Notes: generated by a model not told the origin, from the sequence alone. A DNA stretch of 64,000 nucleotides from Prochloron sp965198675 (GCA_965198675.1 OZ240666.1:3968001-4032000); one strand, 5' to 3'. Numbered from the stretch's first letter, positions 44,067 to 53,896 are shown. A program made the numbers and translations.

Positions 44067-44552
44067 ATGTCTGATGAAACAAAAAAATCTTTTCGGTCAA
44101 GCGTTCTAGGTATTTTAACGGCTCTTGCTACCTTAGTTACAGCTGTATCATGTTCCTATGTTGCAATTGAGCTACCTGCTACAGAACAAGCTAAGGCTCA
44201 ATCTTCGCAAACTAATGACAGTGATCAACTTTTAAGAAATGTCTTTGAGAACCAAAGAACTAATTTTCAGGTTGAAGGCAAAGGAAAGGTAATTAAAGTT
44301 CTTCCAGATGACCTTGATGGAAGCAAACACCAACGGTTTATCCTTAGACTAAGTTCTGGACAAACCTTGTTGATTGCACATAATATCGATTTAGCTCCAA
44401 GAATTAATTCCCTCCGAGAGGGAGATTTCGTTATGTTCGATGGTGAATACGTGTGGAATCCTCAAGGCGGTCTTATACACTGGACTCATAATGATCCTAG
44501 AAATATCCATGTTGGAGGATGGATCAAGCATGATGGGAGAATATATCAATAA
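44067..44552 (+). CDS. DUF3465 protein, exported
   Basis: A 161-residue protein with an N-terminal hydrophobic segment (SSVLGILTALATLVTAVSCSYVAIEL), probably a membrane anchor or signal. The mature part matches DUF3465: GKGKVIKVLPDDLDGSKHQRFILRLSSGQTLLIAHNIDLAPRINSLREGDFVMFDGEYVWNPQGGLIHWTHNDPRNIHVGGWIKHDGRIYQ, including the invariant HQRFI, HNIDLAPR and GGLIHWTHxDP blocks. Function unknown; probably periplasmic. It stands alone after hflX. Confidence 0.85.
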   Translation: MSDETKKSFRSSVLGILTALATLVTAVSCSYVAIELPATEQAKAQSSQTNDSDQLLRNVFENQRTNFQVEGKGKVIKVLPDDLDGSKHQRFILRLSSGQTLLIAHNIDLAPRINSLREGDFVMFDGEYVWNPQGGLIHWTHNDPRNIHVGGWIKHDGRIYQ

Positions 44553-44830
44553 TAATATAGGGAATGGTGAGTAATTTACATTTTACCGGCAGAGTAGTAC
44601 TAAATTAGACAACCAAAAGAAAGTGGTAGAGTGAGCAATGGATAGTTAATTTATTTTGAAGGAAAACTAGAGCTGCTCATTGCCCACCGACAGTCTTGGT
44701 GGGCAATGCTGACATTATACTATCTGGGAAAGCTACTACCTTTTCCACCGCATTTCCCATCCTACGAACTACGAACTCTACCCTGTTACCAGATTTTTTA
44801 CACAACTCATTATTGATTGCTATATCAAAG

Positions 44831-45622
44831 TCAGAATTTATCCAACAAATTAGCAACCTTGAGGGCCCAACCTTGACAACCGGGAGAGGATGCTACTTCC
44901 CACCCCCTTCCGCTTAAACCGGGGTGAGGTCCATTTTTACCGGGAATTATAATCGGATAATCGACAGTTTCCAACATTTCCAGGTCATTGGGACTATTCC
45001 CCAAACCCACAGTTACAATTTTGGCCGATCCTGTTGAGGACTTATAATGTTCAATCAGCCATTTTACGGCTTTGCCTTTCCCTGCATTGCCCCCAATTAA
45101 ATGGGAAAAGCGATCCCCTACTACCACCCGAAACCCTAGAGTTTGGACACAAGTGCGCAATTTTTCCGCCGACACATTCCGAGGAGTAACGAAAGGTTCG
45201 GTAAACTCCCTGGTTTTTGCCCGTTGCGCTTCATGGAATTTCAATCCCGTCAGTTCAACTATTTCCGTCGCCGTTAAATCCCCAAAACCCCGCAAATCTT
45301 CCCCGAGAATAGTCCCAATTGCCATTTTACCCTCTCTCGCTTCCTCATAAGTACAGCCAAAAAGTGACCTAGTGTACTCTCCCCTCCTCGGGTTGAAACC
45401 CTCCCCCAGAGGTATAAACGCACCACTGCCATTCTCCACCACAAAAGGGTCATTCAGAGCAAGGTTCGCGAGCAATATCTCAACCTCACAGCGAGTTTTG
45501 CTCGTCACGGGAATAACAGGAATTTGCTGTTCTTGCAGTTTTCTCACCATGGGAATTGCTGCTTCATAGCTATAATCATCCTGATTTAGCAGAGTTCCAT
45601 CTAAGTCTGTAAAGATTATCAT
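44831..45622 (-). CDS. Mannosyl-3-phosphoglycerate phosphatase-like HAD hydrolase
   Basis: From the ATG at 45622 the protein opens MIIFTDLDGTLL, with the HAD nucleophile Asp and the acid/base Asp, so this internal start is preferred over a longer frame that overlaps hisD. PVIPVTSKTRCEVEILLANLALNDPFVVENGSGAFIPLGEGF and VGLGNSPNDLEMLETVDYPIIIPG (acidic motif III) follow the MPGP/subfamily IIB pattern. In the family it dephosphorylates mannosyl- or glucosyl-3-phosphoglycerate to a compatible solute; the synthase partner is not in the window, so the substrate is inferred. The hisD gene ends 20 bases upstream. Confidence 0.8.
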   Translation of the reverse strand: MIIFTDLDGTLLNQDDYSYEAAIPMVRKLQEQQIPVIPVTSKTRCEVEILLANLALNDPFVVENGSGAFIPLGEGFNPRRGEYTRSLFGCTYEEAREGKMAIGTILGEDLRGFGDLTATEIVELTGLKFHEAQRAKTREFTEPFVTPRNVSAEKLRTCVQTLGFRVVVGDRFSHLIGGNAGKGKAVKWLIEHYKSSTGSAKIVTVGLGNSPNDLEMLETVDYPIIIPGKNGPHPGLSGRGWEVASSPGCQGWALKVANLLDKF

Positions 45623-45641
45623 AAAATTTTTATCTAAATTG

Positions 45642-46961
45642 TTACTGTTTAGTTCTGAGTCTAACAGAGTCCCTGTGATAAGGCAAACCTTCCGCTGCTG
45701 CCAAAATTTGAATCGCATTGGACATTTTTTTCAGTGCGAGGGGAGAGTATTGAATCAAACTGGAATATTTCATAAAGGTTTCCACCCCCAAAGCCGAACC
45801 ATAGCGTGGGGCGCCGGAACCAGGCAAGGTATGGTTAGGATCTGCCAGATTGAGCAACACAGCAAAGGGAGTAGCCTCGGGTTGAAACCCGAGGGTAGAA
45901 TTGCCTAAAAATATTGCTCCAGCGTGACGAATCAGTTCCAGCATCCCCCAAGGATCAGCCACTTCTAACTCCAGGTGTTGCGGTGCGAACGAATTAGACA
46001 GTTCGGCAGCAACTGCTAAAGAATCTACCACTACAATGAGACCGTAGTGAGCGATCGCCTTTTCCGTCAAAATACGTCCCGGATGATTTTCCAGTTGCTT
46101 GCTTACAAAGTCGCGAACTTTTTGAGCCAATAAGCCATCAGTGGTCAACAAAATTGCCGCAGCAGATGAGTCTTGTTCTGCTTGTGCCAGCATATCTGCT
46201 GCCACGTAGACGGGATTTGCCTCCGAATCTGCTATAATTAGAACTGAGCCACGACCTGATAGGGAGTCGATTCCCACAGTGCCGTAAACCATTTTCTTCG
46301 CCAGAGTAACATAGATATTCCCTGGTCCTGCAATCACATCCACTTTGGGAATTGTTTCGGTTCCGTAAGCCAAAGCAGCGATCGCCTGAGCTCCACCAAC
46401 CCGGTAAATTTCTTCCACTCCCGCCTCTTGAGCTGCCACCAAGACAGCCGCATTTATTGTCAGATTCTCCCCTGGTGGCGTCATCATGACAATCCGGGGA
46501 ACTTTCGCCACTTTTGCCGGAATAGCATTCATCAGCACCGTACTGGGATAACAGGCCCTGCCTCCGGGAACATATATTCCGGCTCGATCTACCGGAATGT
46601 AGCGTTTGCCCAAAACTACCTCATCTTCCCCAAACTGTACCCAAGATTGAGGAACACGGTTCCTGTGAAATGCTTCTATTTTGCCCCGAGCTACCTGAAT
46701 AGCATCCAGTAATTCTGGTGAAATCTGTTGATAAGCCGCGTCCAGTTCTGAACCGCTCACCCTTAACTGTTCAACCCTAAGAGTAAGTCCATCGAACTTT
46801 CTGGTATAGTCCAGAAGTGCTTTATTGCCCTGGCTCTTCACCGTTTCGATCAGAGTCCTTACGGTTGCCTCTTTTTGCCGAATCTGGTCGTCGTGGGTCT
46901 GGTTGCCGATTCGTCGCAGTTCAGTTTCAGCGATCGCCTGCTGAGTTATAATTCGCAGCAT
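45642..46961 (-). CDS. hisD: Histidinol dehydrogenase HisD with several catalytic residues replaced
   Basis: A 439-residue protein at the conserved position next to rpsT-tatD-rpoB. Most of the sequence is typical: YVPGGRACYPSTVLMNAIPAKVAKV, RVGGAQAIAALAYGTETIPKVDVIAGPGNIYVTLAKK, ALGVETFMKYSSLIQYS. Yet key sites differ from active enzymes (E. coli numbering): zinc ligand His262 is Gln (AQAEQDSS, usually AQAEHD), catalytic Glu326 is Gln (APQHLEL, usually APEHLEL), the GPSEV loop is GRGSV, and the segment carrying zinc ligand Asp360 (usually TPEAIGDY) is replaced by TLGFQPEATPFAVLLN, where a CCTCGGGTTGAAACCCGAGG palindrome is inserted (45875-45894). The final His of YHRDSV remains. The enzyme would make histidine from histidinol; this copy is probably inactive. 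The ATG at 46961 is chosen over one at 47021. Confidence 0.85.
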   Translation of the reverse strand: MLRIITQQAIAETELRRIGNQTHDDQIRQKEATVRTLIETVKSQGNKALLDYTRKFDGLTLRVEQLRVSGSELDAAYQQISPELLDAIQVARGKIEAFHRNRVPQSWVQFGEDEVVLGKRYIPVDRAGIYVPGGRACYPSTVLMNAIPAKVAKVPRIVMMTPPGENLTINAAVLVAAQEAGVEEIYRVGGAQAIAALAYGTETIPKVDVIAGPGNIYVTLAKKMVYGTVGIDSLSGRGSVLIIADSEANPVYVAADMLAQAEQDSSAAAILLTTDGLLAQKVRDFVSKQLENHPGRILTEKAIAHYGLIVVVDSLAVAAELSNSFAPQHLELEVADPWGMLELIRHAGAIFLGNSTLGFQPEATPFAVLLNLADPNHTLPGSGAPRYGSALGVETFMKYSSLIQYSPLALKKMSNAIQILAAAEGLPYHRDSVRLRTKQ

Positions 46962-47146
46962 AGAGTCTGAATGACCTCTAGTAGCTAGTATCCGCCATGA
47001 GTCCCTATGTCCAGTATACACCGCTTAATCTAGAATGACAGAATTGAGAGAGTAGGATTTGTCAAAGGCGGTGAGAAATGATAGAATAGAAATTCTCAGT
47101 TTCTCCAACTTATATCAATCAAAATCACTTAAAATCTGCGAAAACT

Positions 47147-47461
47147 GTGGCCAATATCAAATCTGCAATTAAGCGCGTCAAGATAACGGAGCGGAACAGA
47201 CTCCGGAACAAAGCCTATAAATCAGCGGTGAAAACCTTGATGAAAAAATGCCATGCTTCCATCGCAGTATATGGAGACAACCCGAGTGAGGATGCAAAAT
47301 CGGAGGTTAACCAAGCCATCTCAGCCGCTTACAGTAAAATAGACAAAGCGGTAAAGCGGCGAATACTGCATCAGAATAATGGCAACCGTAAGAAAGCCAA
47401 ACTGGCAAAGGCGTTCAAACAAGTTACTCTTTCCGCGAGCGGACTGACGGCTGACGGCTGA
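47147..47461 (+). CDS. rpsT: 30S ribosomal protein S20
   Basis: A 104-residue basic protein: ANIKSAIKRVKITERNRLRNKAYKSAVKTLMKKC is the bS20 signature, followed by KSEVNQAISAAYSKIDKAVKRRILHQNNGNRKKAKLAKAFKQV. The start is GTG (47147), where most homologues have ATG. The tail TLSASGLTADG is encoded by a TGACGGCTGACGGCTGACGG tandem repeat at the stop codon. bS20 binds 16S rRNA in small-subunit assembly. Confidence 0.95.
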   Translation: MANIKSAIKRVKITERNRLRNKAYKSAVKTLMKKCHASIAVYGDNPSEDAKSEVNQAISAAYSKIDKAVKRRILHQNNGNRKKAKLAKAFKQVTLSASGLTADG

Positions 47462-47464
47462 CGG

Positions 47465-47597
47465 CTGTTAAGAGTCAGCACGACCGGACCTGATTGAGCC
47501 GACATGACCAATGAAGACCAGATCATGGGTTATTGGTTGTGGGTTGTGGGTTATTGGTGATTTTCACTAACAACAAACAACAAACAACAAACAACAA
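47465..47597. repeat. Simple-sequence spacer between rpsT and tatD
   Basis: GGTTATTGGTTGTGGGTTGT followed by GGGTTATTGGTG, then a run of AACAACAAACAACAA units, occupies 47525-47597 up to the tatD start codon. The A/C-rich run provides no Shine-Dalgarno sequence, so tatD translation probably starts on an unstructured leader. Confidence 0.7.
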
Positions 47598-48449
47598 ATG
47601 GAATTAATCGATACCCACGTTCATCTCAATTTTGAGGTATTTCAGCAGGATTTAGGTTCCCTTGAGAACCGTTGGCGGGAAGCGGGAGTAGTCCATTTAG
47701 TTCATTCTTGCGTTCACCCGAATGAATTTGAAAGCATTAGACATTTAGCAGATCGCTTTTCGCCTACCCTATCTTTTGCAGTTGGTTTACACCCCCTAGA
47801 TGTAGATAAATGGACAAACTCTACAAGGGATCAAATTCTTACTCTCGCAAAGATTGATCCAAGAGTGGTAGCAATTGGCGAAATGGGTTTGGATTTTTAT
47901 AAGGCCGATAATCGCTTACTTCAAAGAGAAGTCTTGTTAGCTCAACTGGAAATCGCCAGCCTTCTGGATAAACCCTTGATAATCCACTGTCGTAGTGCAG
48001 CAGCATTAATGCGTGAGGTGTTGACAGAATTCTGTAGGGCATCATCAATGCCCCCTGTAAGGGGGGTGATGCATTGTTGGGGGGGAACCCCAGAAGAAAC
48101 GAAATGGTTTTTAGATCTTGGTTTTTACATCAGTTTTAGTGGTATAGTAACATTTAAAAATGCTAGCGACCTACAAGCATCAGCTAAAATGGTACCAAGC
48201 GATCGCCTGCTAATAGAAACAGATTGTCCATTTTTAGCGCCAGTACCAAAGCGAGGAAAACGGAATGAACCAGCTTACGTGCTACATGTAGCCCAACATC
48301 TGAGTAGGTTGCGCTCAGTACCCTTAACAACCCTAGCGGCTCAAACTACGGCAAACGCTCGCTTCCTTTTCCAGATAGCCAAGGGTGCGGGCTGTTCGCT
48401 CCTCCCGGCAAAGCCGGGGTTGCCCGAGAAAAACAATGATGGGGTCTAA
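47598..48449 (+). CDS. tatD: TatD family metal-dependent hydrolase
   Basis: A 283-residue TIM-barrel deoxyribonuclease-like protein: DTHVHLNF (first metal His pair), AIGEMGLDFYK (metal Glu), KPLIIHCRSAAALM (His), GVMHCWGGTPEETKWFLDLGFYISFSGIVTFKNA (His) and LLIETDCPFLAPVPKRGKRNEPAYV (metal Asp). All metal ligands are visible. TatD proteins are 3'-5' exonucleases in DNA repair or quality control. The C-terminus (SLLPAKPGLPEKNNDGV) is extended through a CCCGGCAAAGCCGGGG palindrome. It lies in the standard cyanobacterial order before rpoB. Confidence 0.9.
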   Translation: MELIDTHVHLNFEVFQQDLGSLENRWREAGVVHLVHSCVHPNEFESIRHLADRFSPTLSFAVGLHPLDVDKWTNSTRDQILTLAKIDPRVVAIGEMGLDFYKADNRLLQREVLLAQLEIASLLDKPLIIHCRSAAALMREVLTEFCRASSMPPVRGVMHCWGGTPEETKWFLDLGFYISFSGIVTFKNASDLQASAKMVPSDRLLIETDCPFLAPVPKRGKRNEPAYVLHVAQHLSRLRSVPLTTLAAQTTANARFLFQIAKGAGCSLLPAKPGLPEKNNDGV

Positions 48450-48569
48450 AGTACTGAGGTGCTAGGGGCAATATTTTTCGCTCGCCAGACCACGCGCTGG
48501 CTCTGGACCCATTTCCCCCGAAGGACCGAACCCCTCCAGCCCAAAATCGCCCGATTTTTAACCAACCCC

Positions 48570-51500
48570 ATGATCAATACATTACTCCTACCAGACCTGA
48601 TCGAAATTCAACGAGCTAGCTTCCGCTGGTTCCTAGAAGAAGGACTAATCGAAGAACTAAATAGCTTCTCCCCTATCACTGACTACACTGGAAAGCTGGA
48701 ATTGCATCTTTTAGGCCAAGACTATAAACTCAAAGAACCAAAATACGACGTAATCCAAGCAAAGCGCCGGGACAGCACCCACCAATCACAAATATACGTC
48801 CCCACTCGCCTCATTAACAAGGAAACCGGAGAAATCTCCGAACAGCAGGTATTTATTGGGGACTTGCCTCTAATGACGGACCGAGGCACCTTTATCATAA
48901 ACGGGGCTGAACGGGTAATCGTCAACCAAATCATCCGCTCCCCAGGGGTATATTACAAAGCGACAACCGATAACAATGGTTCTCGTACATATTCCGCTAG
49001 TTTAATCCCCAACAGAGGGGCATGGCTGAAGTTTGAGACGGACAAAAATGACCTAGTGTGGGTGCGGATAGATAAGACACGGAAGCTGTCGGCTCAAGTC
49101 CTGCTTAAGGCTGCGGGACTAACTGATAGTGAGATAATGGATGCTCTCCGTCACCCAGATTATTACGAGAAAACGTTATCGATGGAGGGCAATCCATCTG
49201 AATCGGATGCTTTGTTGGAACTTTACAGGAAGCTGCGCCCCGGTGAACCTCCCACGGTGAGCGGTGGGAAACAGTTGTTAGATGCTCGTTTCTTTGATAG
49301 TAAGCGTTACGATTTGGGACAAGTGGGACGCTATAAGCTGAATAAAAAGCTGGGGTTAAGGGTGGCAGATACGGTGCGGGTGCTGACACCGACGGATATC
49401 TTGGCGGTGGTAGATTATTTGATTAATCTGTCTTTCGATGTGGGTAGCTTGGATGATATTGACCATTTGGGAAATCGCCGGGTTCGCTCTGTAGGTGAGT
49501 TGCTACAAAATCAAGTCCGGGTAGGACTGAATCGCCTGGAAAGAATTATTAAGGAAAGGATGACTGTCTGTGTTGCTGATCATCTTACTCCAGGGTCGCT
49601 GGTCAACCCCAAACCATTAGTAGCAGCAATTAAGGAGTTCTTTGGTTCTTCTCAACTCTCCCAATTTATGGACCAAACCAATCCTCTGGCTGAGTTGACT
49701 CATAAGCGCCGTATTTCAGCCCTCGGTCCGGGAGGACTAACTAGGGAAAGGGCCGGTTTTGCTGTGCGAGATATTCACCCTAGTCATTATGGTCGTATTT
49801 GTCCGGTGGAAACTCCTGAGGGACCAAATGCCGGGTTGATTGGCTCTCTGGCAACTTATGCCAAGGTAAATGAATATGGCTTTATCGCCACGCCTTATTA
49901 CCGAGTGGAAAAGGGACGGGTGCTGAAGGAAGAGGAGCCGGTTTATCTAACTGCTGATGAAGAAGACGATTTGCGCGTGGCTGCGGGGGATGTGTGTACG
50001 GACGCTGATGGCAATATTCTGTCCGAGATGGTAACAGTGCGCTATCGTCAAGAGTTTTCGACGACGGTACGGACGGCTGTGGACTATGTGGCTGTTTCTC
50101 CGGTACAAATTGTTTCTGTGGCTACATCGCTTATTCCTTTTTTGGAACATGATGATGCTAACCGAGCGCTGATGGGTTCGAATATGCAGCGGCAGGCTGT
50201 CCCTTTACTTAAACCAGAGCGACCTTTGGTGGGGACGGGTTTGGAGGCACGGGCAGCGACAGATTCAGGAATGGTGGTCGTCAACCGCACCGAAGGGACT
50301 GTGAGCTATGTGGATGCAAAAAGGATTAGGGTGCTGTGCGCGGACGGGGAAGAGGTTGAATATTCTTTGCAGAAATATCAGCGTTCTAACCAGGATACTT
50401 GTTTGAATCAACGGACCCTGGTTAGTGTGGGAGAACAGGTAGTTCCGGGTCAGGTTCTGGCTGATGGTTCTTCTACGGAAGGAGGGGAACTAGCTTTGGG
50501 ACGGAATATTCTGGTGGCTTATATGCCTTGGGAGGGATACAACTATGAGGATGCTTTCCTGATTAGCGAAAGATTGGTCTATGAGGACGTTTATACTAGT
50601 ATCCATGTAGAGAAGTATGAGATTGAGGCACGGAGCACTAAGTTAGGACCGGAAGAAATTACTCGCGAAATTCCCAATGTGGGGGAAGATTCTCTTCGCA
50701 ATTTAGATGAGCAGGGCATTATCAGAATCGGTGCTTGGGCAGAAGCTGGAGATATTCTGGTAGGAAAGGTAACGCCTAAGGGAGAATCAGAGCAACCACC
50801 AGAAGAGAAATTGCTGCGGGCTATTTTTGGAGAAAAGGCTCGGGATGTACGAGATAATTCTCTGCGAGTTACTAATGGGGAAAAGGGCCGAGTAGTGGAT
50901 GTGCGGATGTTTACTCGCGAACAGGGAGATGAGTTGCCCCCCGGCGCCAATATGGTGGTGCGGGTATATGTGGCCACTAATCGGAAGATTCAAGTAGGGG
51001 ATAAAATGGCGGGTCGGCACGGGAATAAGGGGATTATCTCCCGGATTTTGCCTATCGAGGATATGCCTTATTTGCCCGATGGAACCCCGGTAGACATCGT
51101 GCTAAATCCATTAGGAGTACCCTCCCGGATGAACGTAGGTCAAGTATTTGAATGTATGCTAAGTTGGGCTGGAGAGAAATTAGGTGTGCGATTTAAGATT
51201 ACTGCATTTGATGAAATGTATGAAGCGGAGGCGTCGAGGGAAACGGTTCACGGCTTGCTAAAGTCTGCTAGTAATCGCCCGGATTTGGATTGGATTTTTG
51301 ATGAAAATAATCCAGGTAAAGTTCAGGTGTTTGATGGTCGTACTGGGGAGCCGTTTGACCAACCAGTGACCGTGGGCATGGCTTATATGTTGAAATTGGT
51401 GCATCTTGTGGATGACAAAATCCACGCTCGTTCTACTGGTCCTTATTCTTTGGTGACTCAACAGCCTTTAGGGGGCAAAGCTCAGCAGGGAGGTCAGCGT

Positions 51501-51896
51501 TTTGGTGAGATGGAAGTGTGGGCTTTGGAAGCTTACGGGGCTGCTTATACCCTCCAAGAGTTGCTCACCGTGAAGTCAGATGACATGCAGGGAAGGAATG
51601 AGGCCCTTAATGCCATTGTTAAAGGTCAGCCGATTCCCCGACCCGGTACTCCAGAATCTTTTAAGGTGCTGATGCGGGAGTTGCAATCTCTGGGTCTGGA
51701 TATTTCCGTTCATAAGGTGTCTACGAGTGAAGATGGCGGTACGTCTTATTTGGAGGTGGATTTGATGGCTGGTGCCTCATCCCTACCGAGTGCGGGGGCA
51801 TCAACGAGTGCAGGGAATGCAAAATCCCATACCCACTCTTTTATCTCTAGCTATGAATTCGATGAGAGTAAGGGCGATTGTACTCCGTATAAATGA
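48570..51896 (+). CDS. rpoB: RNA polymerase beta subunit
   Basis: About 1108 residues from the ATG at 48570 (MINTLLLPDLIEIQRASFRWFLEEGLIEEL); a longer frame begins at a GTG at 48459 but that part is not conserved. The rifampicin region SSQLSQFMDQTNPLAELTHKRRISALGPGGLTRERAGFAVRDIHPSHYGRICPVETPEGPNAGLI, the catalytic-core MPWEGYNYEDAFLISE and GDKMAGRHGNKGIIS, and the C-terminal clamp GGKAQQGGQRFGEMEVWALEAYGAAYTLQELLTVKSDD are all intact. The last residues GDCTPYK are not part of normal RpoB; they are encoded by a TTGTACTCCGTA(C/T)AA repeat that supplies the stop codon. Confidence 0.97.
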   Translation: MINTLLLPDLIEIQRASFRWFLEEGLIEELNSFSPITDYTGKLELHLLGQDYKLKEPKYDVIQAKRRDSTHQSQIYVPTRLINKETGEISEQQVFIGDLPLMTDRGTFIINGAERVIVNQIIRSPGVYYKATTDNNGSRTYSASLIPNRGAWLKFETDKNDLVWVRIDKTRKLSAQVLLKAAGLTDSEIMDALRHPDYYEKTLSMEGNPSESDALLELYRKLRPGEPPTVSGGKQLLDARFFDSKRYDLGQVGRYKLNKKLGLRVADTVRVLTPTDILAVVDYLINLSFDVGSLDDIDHLGNRRVRSVGELLQNQVRVGLNRLERIIKERMTVCVADHLTPGSLVNPKPLVAAIKEFFGSSQLSQFMDQTNPLAELTHKRRISALGPGGLTRERAGFAVRDIHPSHYGRICPVETPEGPNAGLIGSLATYAKVNEYGFIATPYYRVEKGRVLKEEEPVYLTADEEDDLRVAAGDVCTDADGNILSEMVTVRYRQEFSTTVRTAVDYVAVSPVQIVSVATSLIPFLEHDDANRALMGSNMQRQAVPLLKPERPLVGTGLEARAATDSGMVVVNRTEGTVSYVDAKRIRVLCADGEEVEYSLQKYQRSNQDTCLNQRTLVSVGEQVVPGQVLADGSSTEGGELALGRNILVAYMPWEGYNYEDAFLISERLVYEDVYTSIHVEKYEIEARSTKLGPEEITREIPNVGEDSLRNLDEQGIIRIGAWAEAGDILVGKVTPKGESEQPPEEKLLRAIFGEKARDVRDNSLRVTNGEKGRVVDVRMFTREQGDELPPGANMVVRVYVATNRKIQVGDKMAGRHGNKGIISRILPIEDMPYLPDGTPVDIVLNPLGVPSRMNVGQVFECMLSWAGEKLGVRFKITAFDEMYEAEASRETVHGLLKSASNRPDLDWIFDENNPGKVQVFDGRTGEPFDQPVTVGMAYMLKLVHLVDDKIHARSTGPYSLVTQQPLGGKAQQGGQRFGEMEVWALEAYGAAYTLQELLTVKSDDMQGRNEALNAIVKGQPIPRPGTPESFKVLMRELQSLGLDISVHKVSTSEDGGTSYLEVDLMAGASSLPSAGASTSAGNAKSHTHSFISSYEFDESKGDCTPYK
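51876..51895 (+). repeat. TTGTACTCCGTACAA-family repeat at the rpoB stop codon
   Basis: GATTGTACTCCGTATAAATG reads D-C-T-P-Y-K-stop. One mismatch (TATAA instead of TACAA) separates it from the three copies in rpoC2. Confidence 0.85.
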
Positions 51897-51970
51897 CGCG
51901 GAATTGATCGCGGTATTGATTAAGGTCACTCGGGCGCTCGAACAATGTTGAGAAGGAAAAAGGAGAAATA

Positions 51971-53896
51971 ATGAGGCAGGCAGAACAACGTTTTGATTAT
52001 GTAAAAATTGAAATTGCGTCTCCAGAAAGAATAAGGCAATGGGGAGAAAGAACTCTACCAAATGGAACTGTAGTGGGGGAAGTAACTAAGCCGGAAACTA
52101 TTAATTACAGAACGTTAAAACCGGAAATGGACGGTTTGTTTTGCGAGCGAATTTTTGGACCGGCTAAGGATTGGGAGTGCCATTGTGGGAAATATAAGCG
52201 GGTTAGGTATAAGGGGATTGTCTGCGAAAGATGCGGGGTAGAGGTAACGGAGTCTAAGGTTCGGCGACACAGGATGGGGTATATCAAGCTGGCGGCCCCC
52301 GTGACACACGTGTGGTATTTGAAGGGTATACCTAGTTACATGAGCATTATCCTGGATATGCCTCTGCGGGATGTGGAACAAGTGGTGTATTTCAATTCCT
52401 ATGTGGTTCTAGATCCAGGGAATGCAGAGAATCTGAAGTATAAACAGTTGTTGACGGAAGAGCAATGGTTCGATTTAGAGAAGCAACTCACGAGTGTTGA
52501 TTCTGATTTGGAAGGGGTGGAAGTAGGTATTGGCGCGGAAGCAGTACAGCGAATACTTTCAGAGGTGAATTTAGAATCTTGTGCTGAGGAATTGCGGGAA
52601 TCTATCGCTTCTTCTAAGGGTCAGAAACGAGCAAAGTTAATTAAGCGGCTGCGGATAATTGATAATTTCATTGCCACTGGATCGTCCCCTAGTTGGATGG
52701 TGGTGTCAGTGATTCCGGTAATTTCCCCGGAATTGCGCCCCATGGTTCAACTGGATGGTGGTCGGTTTGCTACTTCCGATTTAAATGATTTGTACCGCAG
52801 AGTCATAAATCGCAATAATCGCCTTGCCCGATTACAGGAAATTATGGCACCGGAGATTATTGTGCGCAACGAGAAACGGATGCTCCAGGAGGCGGTAGAT
52901 GCGCTGATTGATAATGGTCGTCGGGGACGGACAGTTGTTGGGGCAAATAATCGTCCTTTGAAATCACTGTCGGATATTATTGAAGGTAAACAGGGTCGCT
53001 TTCGTCAGAATTTATTAGGAAAACGGGTTGATTATTCGGGGCGGTCCGTAATTGTGGTGGGACCAAAGCTGAAAATCTATCAGTGCGGTCTCCCTAGGGA
53101 GATGGCGATCGAGTTATTTAAACCCTTCGTTATTCACCGCTTAATTAAAAATGGCTTGGTCAATAATATTAAAGCTGCTAAGAAGCTGATTCAACGAGGA
53201 GATAGCAGCGTTTGGGAAATCCTGAAAGAAGTAATTACAGGTCATCCTGTGCTTTTGAACAGAGCACCTACTCTGCATCGTTTGGGAATACAAGCTTTTG
53301 AACCCATTCTGGTGACCGGAAGGGCGATCCAATTACATCCCCTGGTCTGTCCCGCTTTTAATGCGGATTTTGACGGTGACCAGATGGCAGTTCACGTACC
53401 TTTATCTTTAGAAGCTCAAGCAGAAGCACGGTTATTGATGCTAGCTTGTCACAATATTCTTTCTCCTGCAACTGGTAAACCTATTGTGGCCCCTTCTCAA
53501 GATATGGTTTTGGGCTGCTATTACCTAACTGCGGAAAATCCGGATTTCACTTTGGAAGATTTTGAGGAGATGACTTTGGGGTGCCACCTATTTGCCAATC
53601 TTGAGGATGGGTTAAAGGCTTATGAGCAGGGATTGCTAAATATCCATGAGAAGATATGGGTGCGCTATGGAGGGGAAGTAGAGACAGAATTAGAAGATAA
53701 TGAAATTATACGTACCTTGTCTTTTTTTGACGGCACTAAGATTGAATACTACCGGGAAAGATTTGTGCGCAAAGATGCAACGGGTAAGGCGATCGCTCAG
53801 TATATCAAGACTACCCCGGGTCGGATTATCTTGAATTTGGCAATTCAGGATGCATGCCAGCAGGAGATTGGCCAATCTCCTGCTGGGGTTAATTAA
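51971..53896 (+). CDS. rpoC1: RNA polymerase gamma subunit (N-terminal part of beta-prime)
   Basis: A 641-residue protein, 74 bases after rpoB, with GAAGGAAAAAGGAG as ribosome binding site. It contains the zinc-binding CHCGKYKRVRYKGIVCERCGVEV, the lid/rudder-containing clamp, GKRVDYSGRSVIVVGPKL and the catalytic NADFDGDQMAVHVPLSLEAQAEARLLM with the three Mg-binding aspartates. The protein ends at the usual cyanobacterial split point (PGRIILNLAIQDACQQ). Together with RpoC2 it forms beta-prime. Confidence 0.97.
   Translation: MRQAEQRFDYVKIEIASPERIRQWGERTLPNGTVVGEVTKPETINYRTLKPEMDGLFCERIFGPAKDWECHCGKYKRVRYKGIVCERCGVEVTESKVRRHRMGYIKLAAPVTHVWYLKGIPSYMSIILDMPLRDVEQVVYFNSYVVLDPGNAENLKYKQLLTEEQWFDLEKQLTSVDSDLEGVEVGIGAEAVQRILSEVNLESCAEELRESIASSKGQKRAKLIKRLRIIDNFIATGSSPSWMVVSVIPVISPELRPMVQLDGGRFATSDLNDLYRRVINRNNRLARLQEIMAPEIIVRNEKRMLQEAVDALIDNGRRGRTVVGANNRPLKSLSDIIEGKQGRFRQNLLGKRVDYSGRSVIVVGPKLKIYQCGLPREMAIELFKPFVIHRLIKNGLVNNIKAAKKLIQRGDSSVWEILKEVITGHPVLLNRAPTLHRLGIQAFEPILVTGRAIQLHPLVCPAFNADFDGDQMAVHVPLSLEAQAEARLLMLACHNILSPATGKPIVAPSQDMVLGCYYLTAENPDFTLEDFEEMTLGCHLFANLEDGLKAYEQGLLNIHEKIWVRYGGEVETELEDNEIIRTLSFFDGTKIEYYRERFVRKDATGKAIAQYIKTTPGRIILNLAIQDACQQEIGQSPAGVN

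Noticed and set aside
47525..47597. Small CRISPR-like or regulatory array of AACAACAAAC units before tatD
   Set aside because: Simple-sequence repeat without spacers; no structure beyond low complexity.
50591..50977. Long antisense frames within rpoB and rpoC2
   Set aside because: Shadows of strongly conserved coding sequence on the other strand; no start context or family similarity.
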